64,000 nt of DNA. Origin: Nocardia arthritidis NBRC 100137 (GTDB taxonomy: Bacteria > Actinomycetota > Actinomycetes > Mycobacteriales > Mycobacteriaceae). The notes under the pieces were generated by a model that was given only the letters and a program-made list of their open reading frames with translations, did no database searches and had not been told where the DNA came from. A program made the position numbers and the translations under genes. Numbering within the stretch: position 1 is the stretch's first letter; the number at the start of each line of letters is the position of its first letter. The stretch spans positions 62,001-126,000 of the forward strand of contig NZ_BDBB01000024.1 of assembly GCF_001612765.1 (NCBI RefSeq), written 5' to 3'. This document shows, piece by piece, positions 1 to 8,477 of the stretch.

Positions 1-921
1 CGTGATAGACCAGCGAGGTCAGCGATGCGAGCGAGCACTGCCGCTGGCGCGGGTCGTGCCAGAGCCGCTGCCCCTGCAGAAGCCGCCGCAGCGTCCACAC
101 CGGTAGCTGGTGCGAGACGAGCACCGCCTCCCGGCCGGCCGCTTCGACCCGGGCTTTGTTCACTGCCGCCAGCATGCGGTGCGCGATCTGCAGGTAGGGC
201 TCGCCCCAGGACGGGGTGAAGGGGTCGCGCAGCTTCCACCAGTGCCGCGGCTTGCGCAGCGCGCCGTCGCCGACCGACACGCGCAGGCCTTCGAAGGTGT
301 TGCCCGCCTCGATGAGGTTCTCGTCGGTGCGGACGATGAGGTCGTGCTGCGCGGCGATCGGCTCGGCGGTCTCCTGGGCGCGCTGCAACGGCGAGGCGAT
401 GACCAGCGCGATGTCGTGATCGGCCAGGGTCCGCGCGACGGCGGCGGCCTGCGCGCGCCCCGCCACCGAGAGGCTGAAGCCGGGCAGGCGGCCGTAGAGA
501 ATGCCATTCGGGTTGTGCACCTCGCCGTGCCGCAGCACGTGCACGATCGTCTCGATGGCGGCGCCGCCGTCGTGCACCCGCTCGGCGGCGCTGATCCGGC
601 CCTCGGCGCGCTCGACCGGCTCGGGGGCCTCGTCCTGCGCCGGGGCGGCCTCGGGGTCCTCTTCTGCCCCGGCCTGCGCCGTCGCCCCCGCGGCCGCGGC
701 GAAGTGAGCGCCCGCGTCGACCAGGCTCGATGCCATGGGCTCGGTGGTCGCGGACCGGGTCGCGGCGGCGAATTGCTCACCCGCGTCGATCACGGTCGCC
801 TCCGCGACCGGGTCGATGACCGATGCGACGGCGACCGCGCCGTTGGTCGCGGTCACGTCCGGCTCGGCGGACGGCTTGGCCGGCTCGCGCCGGTCGGCAT
901 CGGGCTGATCGAGGTCGGAGG

Positions 922-925
<4 letters not shown>
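1..925 (-). CDS. Histidine phosphatase family protein, C-terminus outside window
   Basis: Phosphohydrolase of the phosphoglycerate-mutase-like superfamily. The catalytic RHG motif (VLRHGEVHNPNG) lies near residues 131-141, and a second conserved histidine lies in a later LVSHQLP segment. The GTG start overlaps the hemL stop (GTGA), so the two genes are probably co-translated. It matches the position of Rv0525 next to hemL in M. tuberculosis. Unlike that protein of about 200 residues, this one carries an extra Ala/Glu/Pro-rich N-terminus of roughly 120 residues. The reading frame is open to base 1, so the 3' end is missing. The substrate cannot be told from sequence. Confidence 0.85.
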
Positions 926-2259
<1,334 letters not shown>

Positions 2260-2433
2260 GCGTTCCAGTCTCGCAGCACCGAAAAATCGGTTCGACGACA
2301 GGGTGTAGTGCAGTGATGCAGGCCGCAGCCGTCCGGCAACACGCCGAGGTGAGGTTCGCGCGAAATTCGATCGCTGGACGGTTGCCGGTGCGTAGTCTCA
2401 GCTCACATTCGTCCATCATTCGGGAGGGTCTGC

Positions 2434-2820
2434 ATGCGGATTGCCATCGTCAGCGTGGGTGTGCTCGCCGTCGTCGCGGGAGCCGCCGTGACTCTCGGGG
2501 CCGGGTCCGCCGCCGCGCAGCCGTTCGATCAACTCGACCAGGCGCGGCTGGCCATCCCGCTGGACCACACGGCGACCACCATGCTGGCGGGCGGACCGAT
2601 CCCGGCGCTGGTCACCATGGTCGTCCCGCCGAACCGGATCGGCGCCGGGCTGAAGGACGACTCGGCGATCTACCGCGACGATCGCGGGGCGGTGCACGCC
2701 ACCTTGCGCCAAGTGGTGCTGGAGGCCGCAGGCCATCCGGACGGGACGGTCACCGTCTATCTGAACGCTCCCGGCGCCCGCAACGGCCGGGTGCTGGATA
2801 TCTACCAGCACTGGAACTGA
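2434..2820 (+). CDS. Small secreted protein of unknown function
   Basis: A 128-residue protein with a clear Sec signal peptide: MRIA, a hydrophobic stretch to about residue 22, then an AxA-type site before AQPFDQ. The start is supported by GGGAGGG five bases upstream of ATG. The mature part, about 100 residues, has no cysteine and no motif I recognise; it contains several short beta-like segments and ends in DIYQHWN. It is divergent from hemL. It is probably exported to the cell surface or medium; no function is assigned. Confidence 0.75.
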   Translation: MRIAIVSVGVLAVVAGAAVTLGAGSAAAQPFDQLDQARLAIPLDHTATTMLAGGPIPALVTMVVPPNRIGAGLKDDSAIYRDDRGAVHATLRQVVLEAAGHPDGTVTVYLNAPGARNGRVLDIYQHWN

Positions 2821-2841
2821 GCGGGCGCCGGGACGCCGCCG

Positions 2842-3063
2842 TCAGGCGTACATGCACGGGACCTGCGCCGACATGGTGTGCAGGAAGCACATGAACCCGT
2901 TGTAGGGGCCCGCTGAGCCCGAATCCGGCACGAGAATCGGCGCGTCGACCGGGTTCGCGTTCTCCAGGGGCAATCCCGGGTTCGCGCCCGCGGGCGCGGC
3001 CCCGATCCCGAGGGCGGCAGCCACGGCAAACGCGGCACAGATCTTCACGGCGAACCGGTTCAT
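2842..3063 (-). CDS. Small secreted protein with two C-terminal cysteines
   Basis: A 73-residue protein starting MNRFAVKICAAF, with a signal peptide ending near APAGA-NP. The ATG at 3063 was chosen over an upstream in-frame start because GAAGGAAAG lies at ribosome-binding distance and because it begins the signal sequence. The short mature part ends GFMCFLHTMSAQVPCMYA, where two cysteines could form a disulfide after export. It converges on the plus-strand secreted-protein gene with only about 20 bases between stops. No family was recognised. Confidence 0.65.
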   Translation of the reverse strand: MNRFAVKICAAFAVAAALGIGAAPAGANPGLPLENANPVDAPILVPDSGSAGPYNGFMCFLHTMSAQVPCMYA

Positions 3064-3232
3064 CAAACACTTTCCTTCATTGACGCGCGTTCCAACTACG
3101 GCCGAAATACTAACGGCCCCAGAGCCATTCCAGCCAAAGCGCACAGTCGGCAGGCATCGGGCAGCGGACGGAGCGCGGTTGCACGGTAACTCGCTCGCGC
3201 GCCGTCCGCAGCGGTTCGCAGGCAATCCGTGG

Positions 3233-3463
3233 CTACGTGAGGCCCAGGCAGAACTTGGCGAACCCGGTGGTCACCAGGCACGCCAACGGCGTGGGTAGCA
3301 AATGCAGCAACGGTGCGGGCGCAGTAGCGGCGAAAACCGGTGTCGCCGGAACAGGTGTTCCGGCAACGGCTTCGGCGGACGCGGTGGCGGGAGCGGCTGC
3401 GGCCGCGCCGATCACACCGGCCGCCACCGCACCGAAAAGTGTTCGCTGGACAGTTGGTTTCAT
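3233..3463 (-). CDS. Small secreted Ala/Pro-rich protein
   Basis: A 76-residue protein beginning MKPTVQRTLFGAVAAGV, with a signal peptide and a likely cleavage site near ATASA-EA. The mature peptide is Ala/Pro/Thr-rich and ends in a more hydrophobic tail with two cysteines (LACLVTTGFAKFCLGLT), resembling the layout of the small secreted protein just downstream. An upstream start adding 14 residues is possible but would hide the signal peptide. The function is unknown; the pair may be related in role rather than in sequence. Confidence 0.55.
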   Translation of the reverse strand: MKPTVQRTLFGAVAAGVIGAAAAAPATASAEAVAGTPVPATPVFAATAPAPLLHLLPTPLACLVTTGFAKFCLGLT

Positions 3464-3520
3464 GTCCGTGGCATTCCCGCGTTCCGCGAGGTCAAACGCT
3501 CGCAAGCGGACTCGCGCCGA

Positions 3521-3781
3521 TCAGCCGCCGGTCGCGGCGCCACGACGAACGCGCCGGAGCCGGGCCACGGCGTCGATGGCGAGCACACCCGCCACCGCGA
3601 CGAGCAACGTGGCCAGCAACCACCAAGGGCCCGTGTAGCGGATGGCGGTGAAACCCGGGGCGTCGCCGGCCGGCGCGAAGTCGGTGGTGCGCACGCCTGC
3701 GCGCGCGCTCAGCGCCGCCGCGATCAGGGCGAGCACGAACAGATCCAGTTCCACGAGCACCGCGACGATCCAGCGCCTCAT
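3521..3781 (-). CDS. Small membrane protein, Rv0514-like
   Basis: An 86-residue protein with two predicted transmembrane helices (about residues 5-23 and 52-70) and a basic tail (RLRRVRRGAA). Its ATG overlaps the upstream gene's stop (ATGA), which fixes the start and points to translational coupling. Position and size fit Rv0514, which follows Rv0513 downstream of hemB in M. tuberculosis. The function is unknown. It is the last member of the hemB-led minus-strand cluster. Confidence 0.75.
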   Translation of the reverse strand: MRRWIVAVLVELDLFVLALIAAALSARAGVRTTDFAPAGDAPGFTAIRYTGPWWLLATLLVAVAGVLAIDAVARLRRVRRGAATGG

Positions 3782-4260
3782 CGGTCCACTCCGTCCGAAC
3801 TGCGCTGGACGGCTTCGGTCAACGCCGTTCGCAGCGCCTTGTGGTCTCTGGCCCATGCTTGCACCAGGCCGCCGTCGGCCAGCCGCAGCCCGACGCCGGT
3901 GCGGCGGCGGGGCACCCCACTCAGCTCGCCGAGCGCCCTGGCCGACTCCCACTCCTCGTCGTCCCAGGAATCCTCGTCGCGCTCGGGAAGGACCTCCGCG
4001 ATCGAATCCAGCGGTAGCGACTCGGTGCCCGAACGCAGCGTCTGCGCGGTGAGCTCGACACTGACGTGCCGCTTGCCCGCGACCACCTGCAGTGCGACGA
4101 AACCCGCGATCAGCGCGGCGCAGAACACCAGGGCGAACCAGTGTACGGCGCCACCTGTAACGAATTCGAGGACGAGAACGGCCAGGCACAGGATCGGCCC
4201 GTAGGCCACCGCGCGCCAGCGGGCGCCGGGTTCGGCGAACAAGACGGCGGCAGCGGTCAT
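3778..4260 (-). CDS. Membrane protein with C-terminal PH-like domain, Rv0513-like
   Basis: A 160-residue protein with two membrane helices (about residues 17-35 and 40-60), then a soluble domain holding an acidic linker (DEDSWDDEEWES) and a closing segment with the pattern VGLRLADGGLVQAWARDHKALRTAL. That pattern resembles the C-terminal PH-like or DUF3093-type fold of actinobacterial membrane proteins. Synteny suggests a relative of Rv0513. It is coupled by ATGA to the next gene. The biochemical role is unknown, and the domain name is my inference from pattern only. Confidence 0.7.
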   Translation of the reverse strand: MTAAAVLFAEPGARWRAVAYGPILCLAVLVLEFVTGGAVHWFALVFCAALIAGFVALQVVAGKRHVSVELTAQTLRSGTESLPLDSIAEVLPERDEDSWDDEEWESARALGELSGVPRRRTGVGLRLADGGLVQAWARDHKALRTALTEAVQRSSDGVDR

Positions 4261-4306
4261 GCCGGGCCTCCCGCGGCAGCGCGCGCCGACATGGCGAGAA
4301 GTGAGA

Positions 4307-4426
4307 TCAGCGACTCAGGCCGGGCAGCAACAGCACGGCGACGGTCAACACGGCGAACAGGATCAACAGACTCAAGACGGCCAGATCCCGCCGAATGCTG
4401 TGCGGCTGCTGGATCACCACTCGCAT
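4307..4426 (-). CDS. 39-residue single-pass membrane protein
   Basis: A very short gene, MRVVIQQPHSIRRDLAVLSL and onward, encoding one transmembrane helix (about residues 16-36) with a basic N-terminal face. It is backed by an excellent ribosome-binding site: GGAGG five bases before the ATG, itself preceded by another GGAGG. It sits in line between the four-helix membrane gene and the Rv0513-like gene. A longer in-frame start at 4525 exists, but its N-terminus is polar and unlike a real gene. The function is unknown. Confidence 0.65.
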   Translation of the reverse strand: MRVVIQQPHSIRRDLAVLSLLILFAVLTVAVLLLPGLSR

Positions 4427-4575
4427 CGATGCCTCCGATCCTCCGGAGCCATCTGCCGAGTTCCCGCACGAAATACACGACAACGCATGACGAACGACTA
4501 CCGGTTCCCACGTCCACTGTGACAACCCTCACCATACATGCCGGACTGTCTCGGACAAATTGGGAACGTGTTGCA

Positions 4576-5100
4576 TCAGCGCCTGCCGGGCAGGAAGTAC
4601 GCGGTGGAATCGGGCCGGTGGGACAGATAGATGGCGCCTACCGCCAGCACCGCCTGCACGATGGACGCGCCGCCCGCCACGAGCGAAGCCGTCCCGGCCA
4701 CCGCGTCGATCGCCAGCAGCGCGCCGACGCCGATCACCACCACCCAGGCGCCCACCACCGTCAGCACGGTGCGCGCCCATGGCTTGCCGCGCCCGAACTG
4801 GTGCACGATCACCGACGCCAGCGCCGCGACACCCAGCCCGATCAGCACCACGACGACATAGACCAGCGACACCATCAACTCAGCGCTGGCCATCGTGACC
4901 TGCGGATCCTGCACTCTGGCCTGCTCGAAGACCTCTTCGGCGAACGTGCGCCGCTGATCCAGCGCGGCGACGATCGAGGCGATCAACTGCACGACGCCGA
5001 AGCCGATCACACCCCACCACAGCTGCCGCGCGGTACCGACGTCCTCCGGCATCGGGGGCCGGGCCGGGCCCGCGGCGCACGGTCCCGCCATATTCGTCAC
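4576..5100 (-). CDS. Four-helix membrane protein downstream of hemB
   Basis: A 174-residue integral membrane protein with four predicted helices, separated by a short charged loop (LDQRRTFAEEVFEQARVQDPQ). The GTG start at 5100 overlaps the hemB stop (GTGA), so it is probably translated by coupling with hemB. An ATG three codons later (5091) is an alternative. The C-terminus reads YFLPGRR. No catalytic motif is visible. Its tight link to hemB suggests co-expression with haem synthesis, but no role is known to me. Confidence 0.8.
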   Translation of the reverse strand: MTNMAGPCAAGPARPPMPEDVGTARQLWWGVIGFGVVQLIASIVAALDQRRTFAEEVFEQARVQDPQVTMASAELMVSLVYVVVVLIGLGVAALASVIVHQFGRGKPWARTVLTVVGAWVVVIGVGALLAIDAVAGTASLVAGGASIVQAVLAVGAIYLSHRPDSTAYFLPGRR

Positions 5101-6083
5101 GACAGCCAGTTCGCGGCCTCGGTCGCCCAGTAGGTGAGCACGATGTCCGCGCCCGCGCGGCGGATACTCATCAGTGACTCGAGGACGGCGCCACGGCGGT
5201 CGATCCAGCCGCGCTCGGCGGCGGCGGTGATCATCGCGTACTCCCCGGAGATCTGGTAGGCGGCGACCGGGACCGTCGTGCGATCGGCGACCTCGCGCAG
5301 GATGTCCAGATACGACATGGCCGGCTTCACCATGACGATGTCCGCACCCTCGGCCAGGTCCAATTCCAGTTCGCGGATCGCCTCGCGGCGGTTGGCCGGA
5401 TCCTGCTGGTAGGTGCGCCGATCGCCTTCCAGCGAGGAGTCGACGGCCTCCCGGAACGGGCCGTAGAACGCCGAGGCGTATTTCGCGGAGTAGGCCAGGA
5501 TCCCGGTGTCGATGCGTCCGGCCGCGTCCAGGCCGCGCCGGATCGCCCCGACCTGGCCGTCCATCATGCCGCTGGTGCCGAGCAGGTCGGCGCCCGCCTC
5601 GGCCTGGGCCAGCGCCATCTCGACGTAGCGGTCCAGCGTCGCGTCGTTGTCGACCGCGCCGTCGGCGGCGAGCACGCCGCAGTGGCCGTGGTCGGTGAAC
5701 TCGTCCAGGCAGGTGTCCGCCATGACCACGGTCGAGTCGCCCACCTCCTCGGCGAGCGCGCGCAGGCCGCGGTTGAGAATGCCGCGCGGGTCGCTGGCGG
5801 CGCTGCCGACGGCGTCCTTGTCCTCCGGGCACGGCACGCCGAAGAGCATGATGCCGCCCACACCGGCCGTGACGGCCTCGACGGCCGACTTGCGCAGCGA
5901 GTCCAGCGAGTGCTGCACCACGCCCGGCATCGAGCCGATCGGGCGCGGTTCCGCCAAGCCGTCGGCCACGAACATCGGTAGTACCAATTGTCGTGGTTCG
6001 AGTGTCGTTTCGGCCACGAGACGACGCAAAGCCGGGGTGCGGCGCAACCGCCGTGGGCGGTCCATTCCGGTCATGAATCGCAC
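5097..6083 (-). CDS. hemB: Delta-aminolevulinic acid dehydratase (porphobilinogen synthase)
   Basis: Condenses two 5-aminolevulinate molecules to porphobilinogen. The 328-residue protein shows the two Schiff-base lysines, K201 in YSAKYASAFYGPFR and K253 in VMVKPAMSYLDI. It also has the metal-site region TCLDEFTDHGHCG around C125-C135. That region keeps two of the three cysteines of the zinc-type site, with Asp at the first position as in many Mg/Zn-mixed bacterial enzymes. Possible starts are at residues 1, 4 and 7; the first is listed. A plus-strand island separates it from hemD. Confidence 0.97.
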   Translation of the reverse strand: MRFMTGMDRPRRLRRTPALRRLVAETTLEPRQLVLPMFVADGLAEPRPIGSMPGVVQHSLDSLRKSAVEAVTAGVGGIMLFGVPCPEDKDAVGSAASDPRGILNRGLRALAEEVGDSTVVMADTCLDEFTDHGHCGVLAADGAVDNDATLDRYVEMALAQAEAGADLLGTSGMMDGQVGAIRRGLDAAGRIDTGILAYSAKYASAFYGPFREAVDSSLEGDRRTYQQDPANRREAIRELELDLAEGADIVMVKPAMSYLDILREVADRTTVPVAAYQISGEYAMITAAAERGWIDRRGAVLESLMSIRRAGADIVLTYWATEAANWLS

Positions 6084-6183
6084 GATACGCCCGGTGTGAT
6101 CGGCTGTCGCGAGCGCCCGTCGCCCGCTTGCGCCCCCCGGCCCGTTACGCGGCGATCAGCCTTGTCATCCGACTGATAACGGT

Positions 6184-6197
6184 GTGTGAAATCACAC
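6184..6197. promoter_or_regulatory. Inverted repeat, possible operator
   Basis: GTGTGAAATCACAC reads as a perfect 6-2-6 inverted repeat and is flanked by a second pairing, GGTGTG with CACACC. It lies in the divergent space between hemB and the Imm35-like gene, about 60 bases before the latter's start. The spacing is too short for a classical CRP site, but the arms resemble GntR- or CRP-type half-sites. The regulator is unknown. Confidence 0.4.
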
Positions 6198-6256
6198 CTC
6201 GCACTGCGCGCGGAGGCGCATACTCCGACTAGGGGCGAGACCCGCTGGGGGACAGC

Positions 6257-7042
6257 ATGACCGATCCGCACATCGACATCTCGCTGGCCAGAGCCGCCGA
6301 CTTCGAGTCGTGGGTGGCGGTACTGCTGTCGGACTGGTGGCCGGTACTGACCGACGGTCTGCCCCCGCCCGCGACCGCACTGCGAACCTGGCGCGCCACC
6401 GACGCCACCGGGCAGAACTTCAGCGTGGAGTTCCTCGCCCGGCAATCGGCCGCCTCCGGGGTGATGCCCTGCGCGCACGTAGCCTTTCCCGGCCTCGGCA
6501 TCCGTCCCGACGAGCACGAGTGGGTGCGCAGCCGGGGGACGCATCTGGTCGGCGGCACCGAGGACGCCACGGTCCAGCTGTGGTTCTCCGACACCGCCCG
6601 CTGCGTCTTCCTGCGCTTGCGGAGCAGGCCGTGCCGGGTGCTGGAAGAGGCGGGCCGACTGCTGCGCCCCGGGGCGGAAATCAGCCTGCGGTTCCCCTGC
6701 ACCACTTCGGGGCCGCTGGACGTGCGGGTGGCCCGCAACAGCGCACGGCACTTGCTCGCCGAGCACAGCGCACGCCATGCCACCCCGGCCGACCCCATGC
6801 AGCTCGGTCCGCCACAGCGGGTCGCCGACATCGGCTGGGCCTTCATCTTCCCGTGGTCGACCACATCCTGGTACCTCGACGGCTCCGTGCCCACGCTTCC
6901 GCCGGGCAGCCGCGGGCCGATCGTAGTCGTCAAGGACACCGGACACACCTGGCTGCTGGACAGCCTCCGCAACTACGATGCGCAACTGGCCGCGTACGCG
7001 CGGGCGAACGGGTACCGCGCCCCGCTCCAACAGGCGCGATGA
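6257..7042 (+). CDS. Imm35/YrhB-like domain protein
   Basis: A 261-residue cytosolic protein without signal peptide; GGGGG lies five bases before the ATG. The last third carries the pattern IGWAFIFPW followed by GPIVVVKDTGHTWLL and a Tyr-rich helical end. This looks like the immunity protein 35/YrhB family (a W-F-F-rich strand, then G-P-I-V-V-D/K and T-G). The N-terminal 170 residues are unassigned and include several Trp and Cys residues. No toxin gene is adjacent. It starts a plus-strand island placed between hemD and hemB. The family assignment is a pattern match only. Confidence 0.65.
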   Translation: MTDPHIDISLARAADFESWVAVLLSDWWPVLTDGLPPPATALRTWRATDATGQNFSVEFLARQSAASGVMPCAHVAFPGLGIRPDEHEWVRSRGTHLVGGTEDATVQLWFSDTARCVFLRLRSRPCRVLEEAGRLLRPGAEISLRFPCTTSGPLDVRVARNSARHLLAEHSARHATPADPMQLGPPQRVADIGWAFIFPWSTTSWYLDGSVPTLPPGSRGPIVVVKDTGHTWLLDSLRNYDAQLAAYARANGYRAPLQQAR

Positions 7043-7087
7043 TGGACAGCGTGGATTCCGCGGAGTCTCGCGAGGCGGGGTGCTGAG

Positions 7088-7897
7088 ATGACCGAGCGAC
7101 CGAGTGAGGTCGAACTGCTCGCCATGCAACGACGCGCCGAAGCGCTGTGGGATGCGGGCGACACGGCGGGCGCCGAACACTGGCTGCGCCGGGCCGCCGC
7201 GGGTGGCAGCGCGCCGGCCATGGGGATGCTCGGCGCCCTGCTGGGGGCCGACGGCCGGATCGGCGAGGGCATCAGCTGGCTGGAGACCGCCGCCGCGCGC
7301 GGCAATGCGGCGGCGGGGATGCAGCTGGGCTTGCTGCACACCGAGCGCGGAAATCTGGACGAGGCCGAGCGCTGGCTGCGGCCTGCGGCCGAGCGCGGAT
7401 TGCCCGAAGCCCTCTGCAACATGGGCGTACTCGCGAATCGGCGCGGCCGCGACGAGGAGGCCGAGCAGTGGTATGAACGAGCGGTTCGCGCCGGAAATCC
7501 TACGGCCATGCGCAGTCTGGGCCTGCACCTGGCGCGTCGCGGCGAATTCGACCGGGCGATCGACCTGCTCACCGAGGCCGCGCGCCGCGGAAGAACCGAT
7601 GCGATGGCGGTGCTGGGCGCGCTGCACCTGGACCGCGGCGACCGAACCGGGGGCGAGCAGTGGCTGCGCAAGGGCGCCGAAGCGGGTGACCCCGACTCGA
7701 TGTTCCATCTCGCGCTCTTACTGCGCGCCTCCAACACGCCTTACCTGGCAGGCGATTTCACCGACCCCGAGGTGCTGCGAACCGCCGCCGCCATCGCGAC
7801 CGGCCGCACACCGGCGCAGCGGGAAGCTCGGCAGTGGCTGGAACGCGCCGCGGCACTGGGCCATCCGCAGTCGCTGCGGCTGTTGCACGATCTGTGA
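7088..7897 (+). CDS. Sel1/TPR-repeat protein
   Basis: A 269-residue protein made of about six tandem helical repeats of roughly 36 residues. Each carries the pattern A-x-W-L-x-x-A-A-x-x-G-x-x-A/P-A-M-x-x-L-G, typical of Sel1-like repeats. There is no signal peptide and no membrane helix. Such solenoids usually act as protein-interaction scaffolds. It follows the Imm35-like gene after 45 bases on the same strand, suggesting co-transcription. The partner is unknown. Confidence 0.85.
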   Translation: MTERPSEVELLAMQRRAEALWDAGDTAGAEHWLRRAAAGGSAPAMGMLGALLGADGRIGEGISWLETAAARGNAAAGMQLGLLHTERGNLDEAERWLRPAAERGLPEALCNMGVLANRRGRDEEAEQWYERAVRAGNPTAMRSLGLHLARRGEFDRAIDLLTEAARRGRTDAMAVLGALHLDRGDRTGGEQWLRKGAEAGDPDSMFHLALLLRASNTPYLAGDFTDPEVLRTAAAIATGRTPAQREARQWLERAAALGHPQSLRLLHDL

Positions 7898-7951
7898 GCC
7901 GCCGACCGCGTGAAAGCCCTTGTGGCCTGCGAACTTGTCGGTCCCCCACGG

Positions 7952-7957
7952 TAGAAT
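7952..7957 (+). promoter_or_regulatory. Possible -10 element and leader hairpin before the 90-residue gene
   Basis: TAGAAT lies about 55 bases upstream of the small basic gene and fits a -10 hexamer; no convincing -35 is seen at 17 bases. The leader then contains a GGGGGC/GCCCCC hairpin with a TTCC loop at 7973-7988. This may be a leader structure or a weak terminator of the Sel1 gene. Confidence 0.3.
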
Positions 7958-8010
7958 CGAAGATACGTTCGAGGGGGCTTCCGCCCCCGATCGCCACGGG
8001 AGGGATGCCA

Positions 8011-8283
8011 ATGCGCACACCACAAACCGTTCTCATCGATCGCCCCTACGCCCCGCTGGAGAAGCGCCGGCTGCCCGCGGGTCGTCCCCGGGCGTGGTAT
8101 GTCCTGCACAACCGGCGGCTGAAGGCGATGCGCCTGGCGATCGCGCTGCTCGACTCCGGCGTCTACGCCCCGAGTTATGCCACGAACAAGCGGATCAGGC
8201 ACACCGCCGAGGTGATCGGCATCCGATTTCCGTCCGACGCCACCTGCTCCATGGTCCGCACCTTGATGCGCAAGCGGTACTGA
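8011..8283 (+). CDS. Small basic protein of unknown function
   Basis: A 90-residue Arg/Lys-rich protein (MRTPQTVLIDRPYAPLEKRR...). The ATG at 8011 is preferred because GGGAGGG precedes it at the right spacing; an in-frame ATG two codons earlier is too close to that site. The C-terminal half (AIALLDSGVYAPSYATNKRI..., ending LMRKRY) is predicted helical and basic, compatible with nucleic-acid binding, but no family was recognised. A strong hairpin follows 24 bases after the stop, supporting a real transcription unit. Confidence 0.65.
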   Translation: MRTPQTVLIDRPYAPLEKRRLPAGRPRAWYVLHNRRLKAMRLAIALLDSGVYAPSYATNKRIRHTAEVIGIRFPSDATCSMVRTLMRKRY

Positions 8284-8306
8284 GCGCCGATCCTCGTTCC
8301 GGGCTC

Positions 8307-8347
8307 GCGGTCGCGAAGGCGGTATCGCAGCGCGCCTTCGCGACCGC
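8307..8347. terminator. Strong hairpin between convergent genes
   Basis: A perfect 14-bp stem, GCGGTCGCGAAGGC pairing with GCCTTCGCGACCGC, with a 13-base loop. It lies between the stops of the 90-residue plus-strand gene and minus-strand hemD, so it can serve both. There is no clear T-tract, as is common in high-G+C actinobacteria. Confidence 0.7.
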
Positions 8348-8477
8348 GCACGAACGAAAGGGCGACCATCTCGGTGCCCGGCACGAGCCCACATCACGAT
8401 GCAGGTCGTAACGCGCCGCACGATATCAACCGCCTCGCCCGGGCACCCCGGCAGCGAGACCGAGCAATCGAATACAG

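Noticed and set aside
3521..4189. Long minus-strand frame covering the Rv0514-like gene
   Set aside because: Only its last 86 codons form a sensible membrane protein starting at an ATGA overlap; the upstream part is a shifted reading of the Rv0513-like gene.
4427..4575. ECF-type promoter before the 39-residue gene
   Set aside because: GGAAC is present on the minus strand, but the distance to any GTT-type -10 is wrong.
6184..6197. Classical CRP binding site
   Set aside because: CRP sites have TGTGA-N6-TCACA; here the half-sites are only two bases apart, so it was kept as an unassigned operator.
7973..7988. Riboswitch in the leader of the 90-residue gene
   Set aside because: Only a single six-pair GC hairpin is present, with no conserved riboswitch core recognised.
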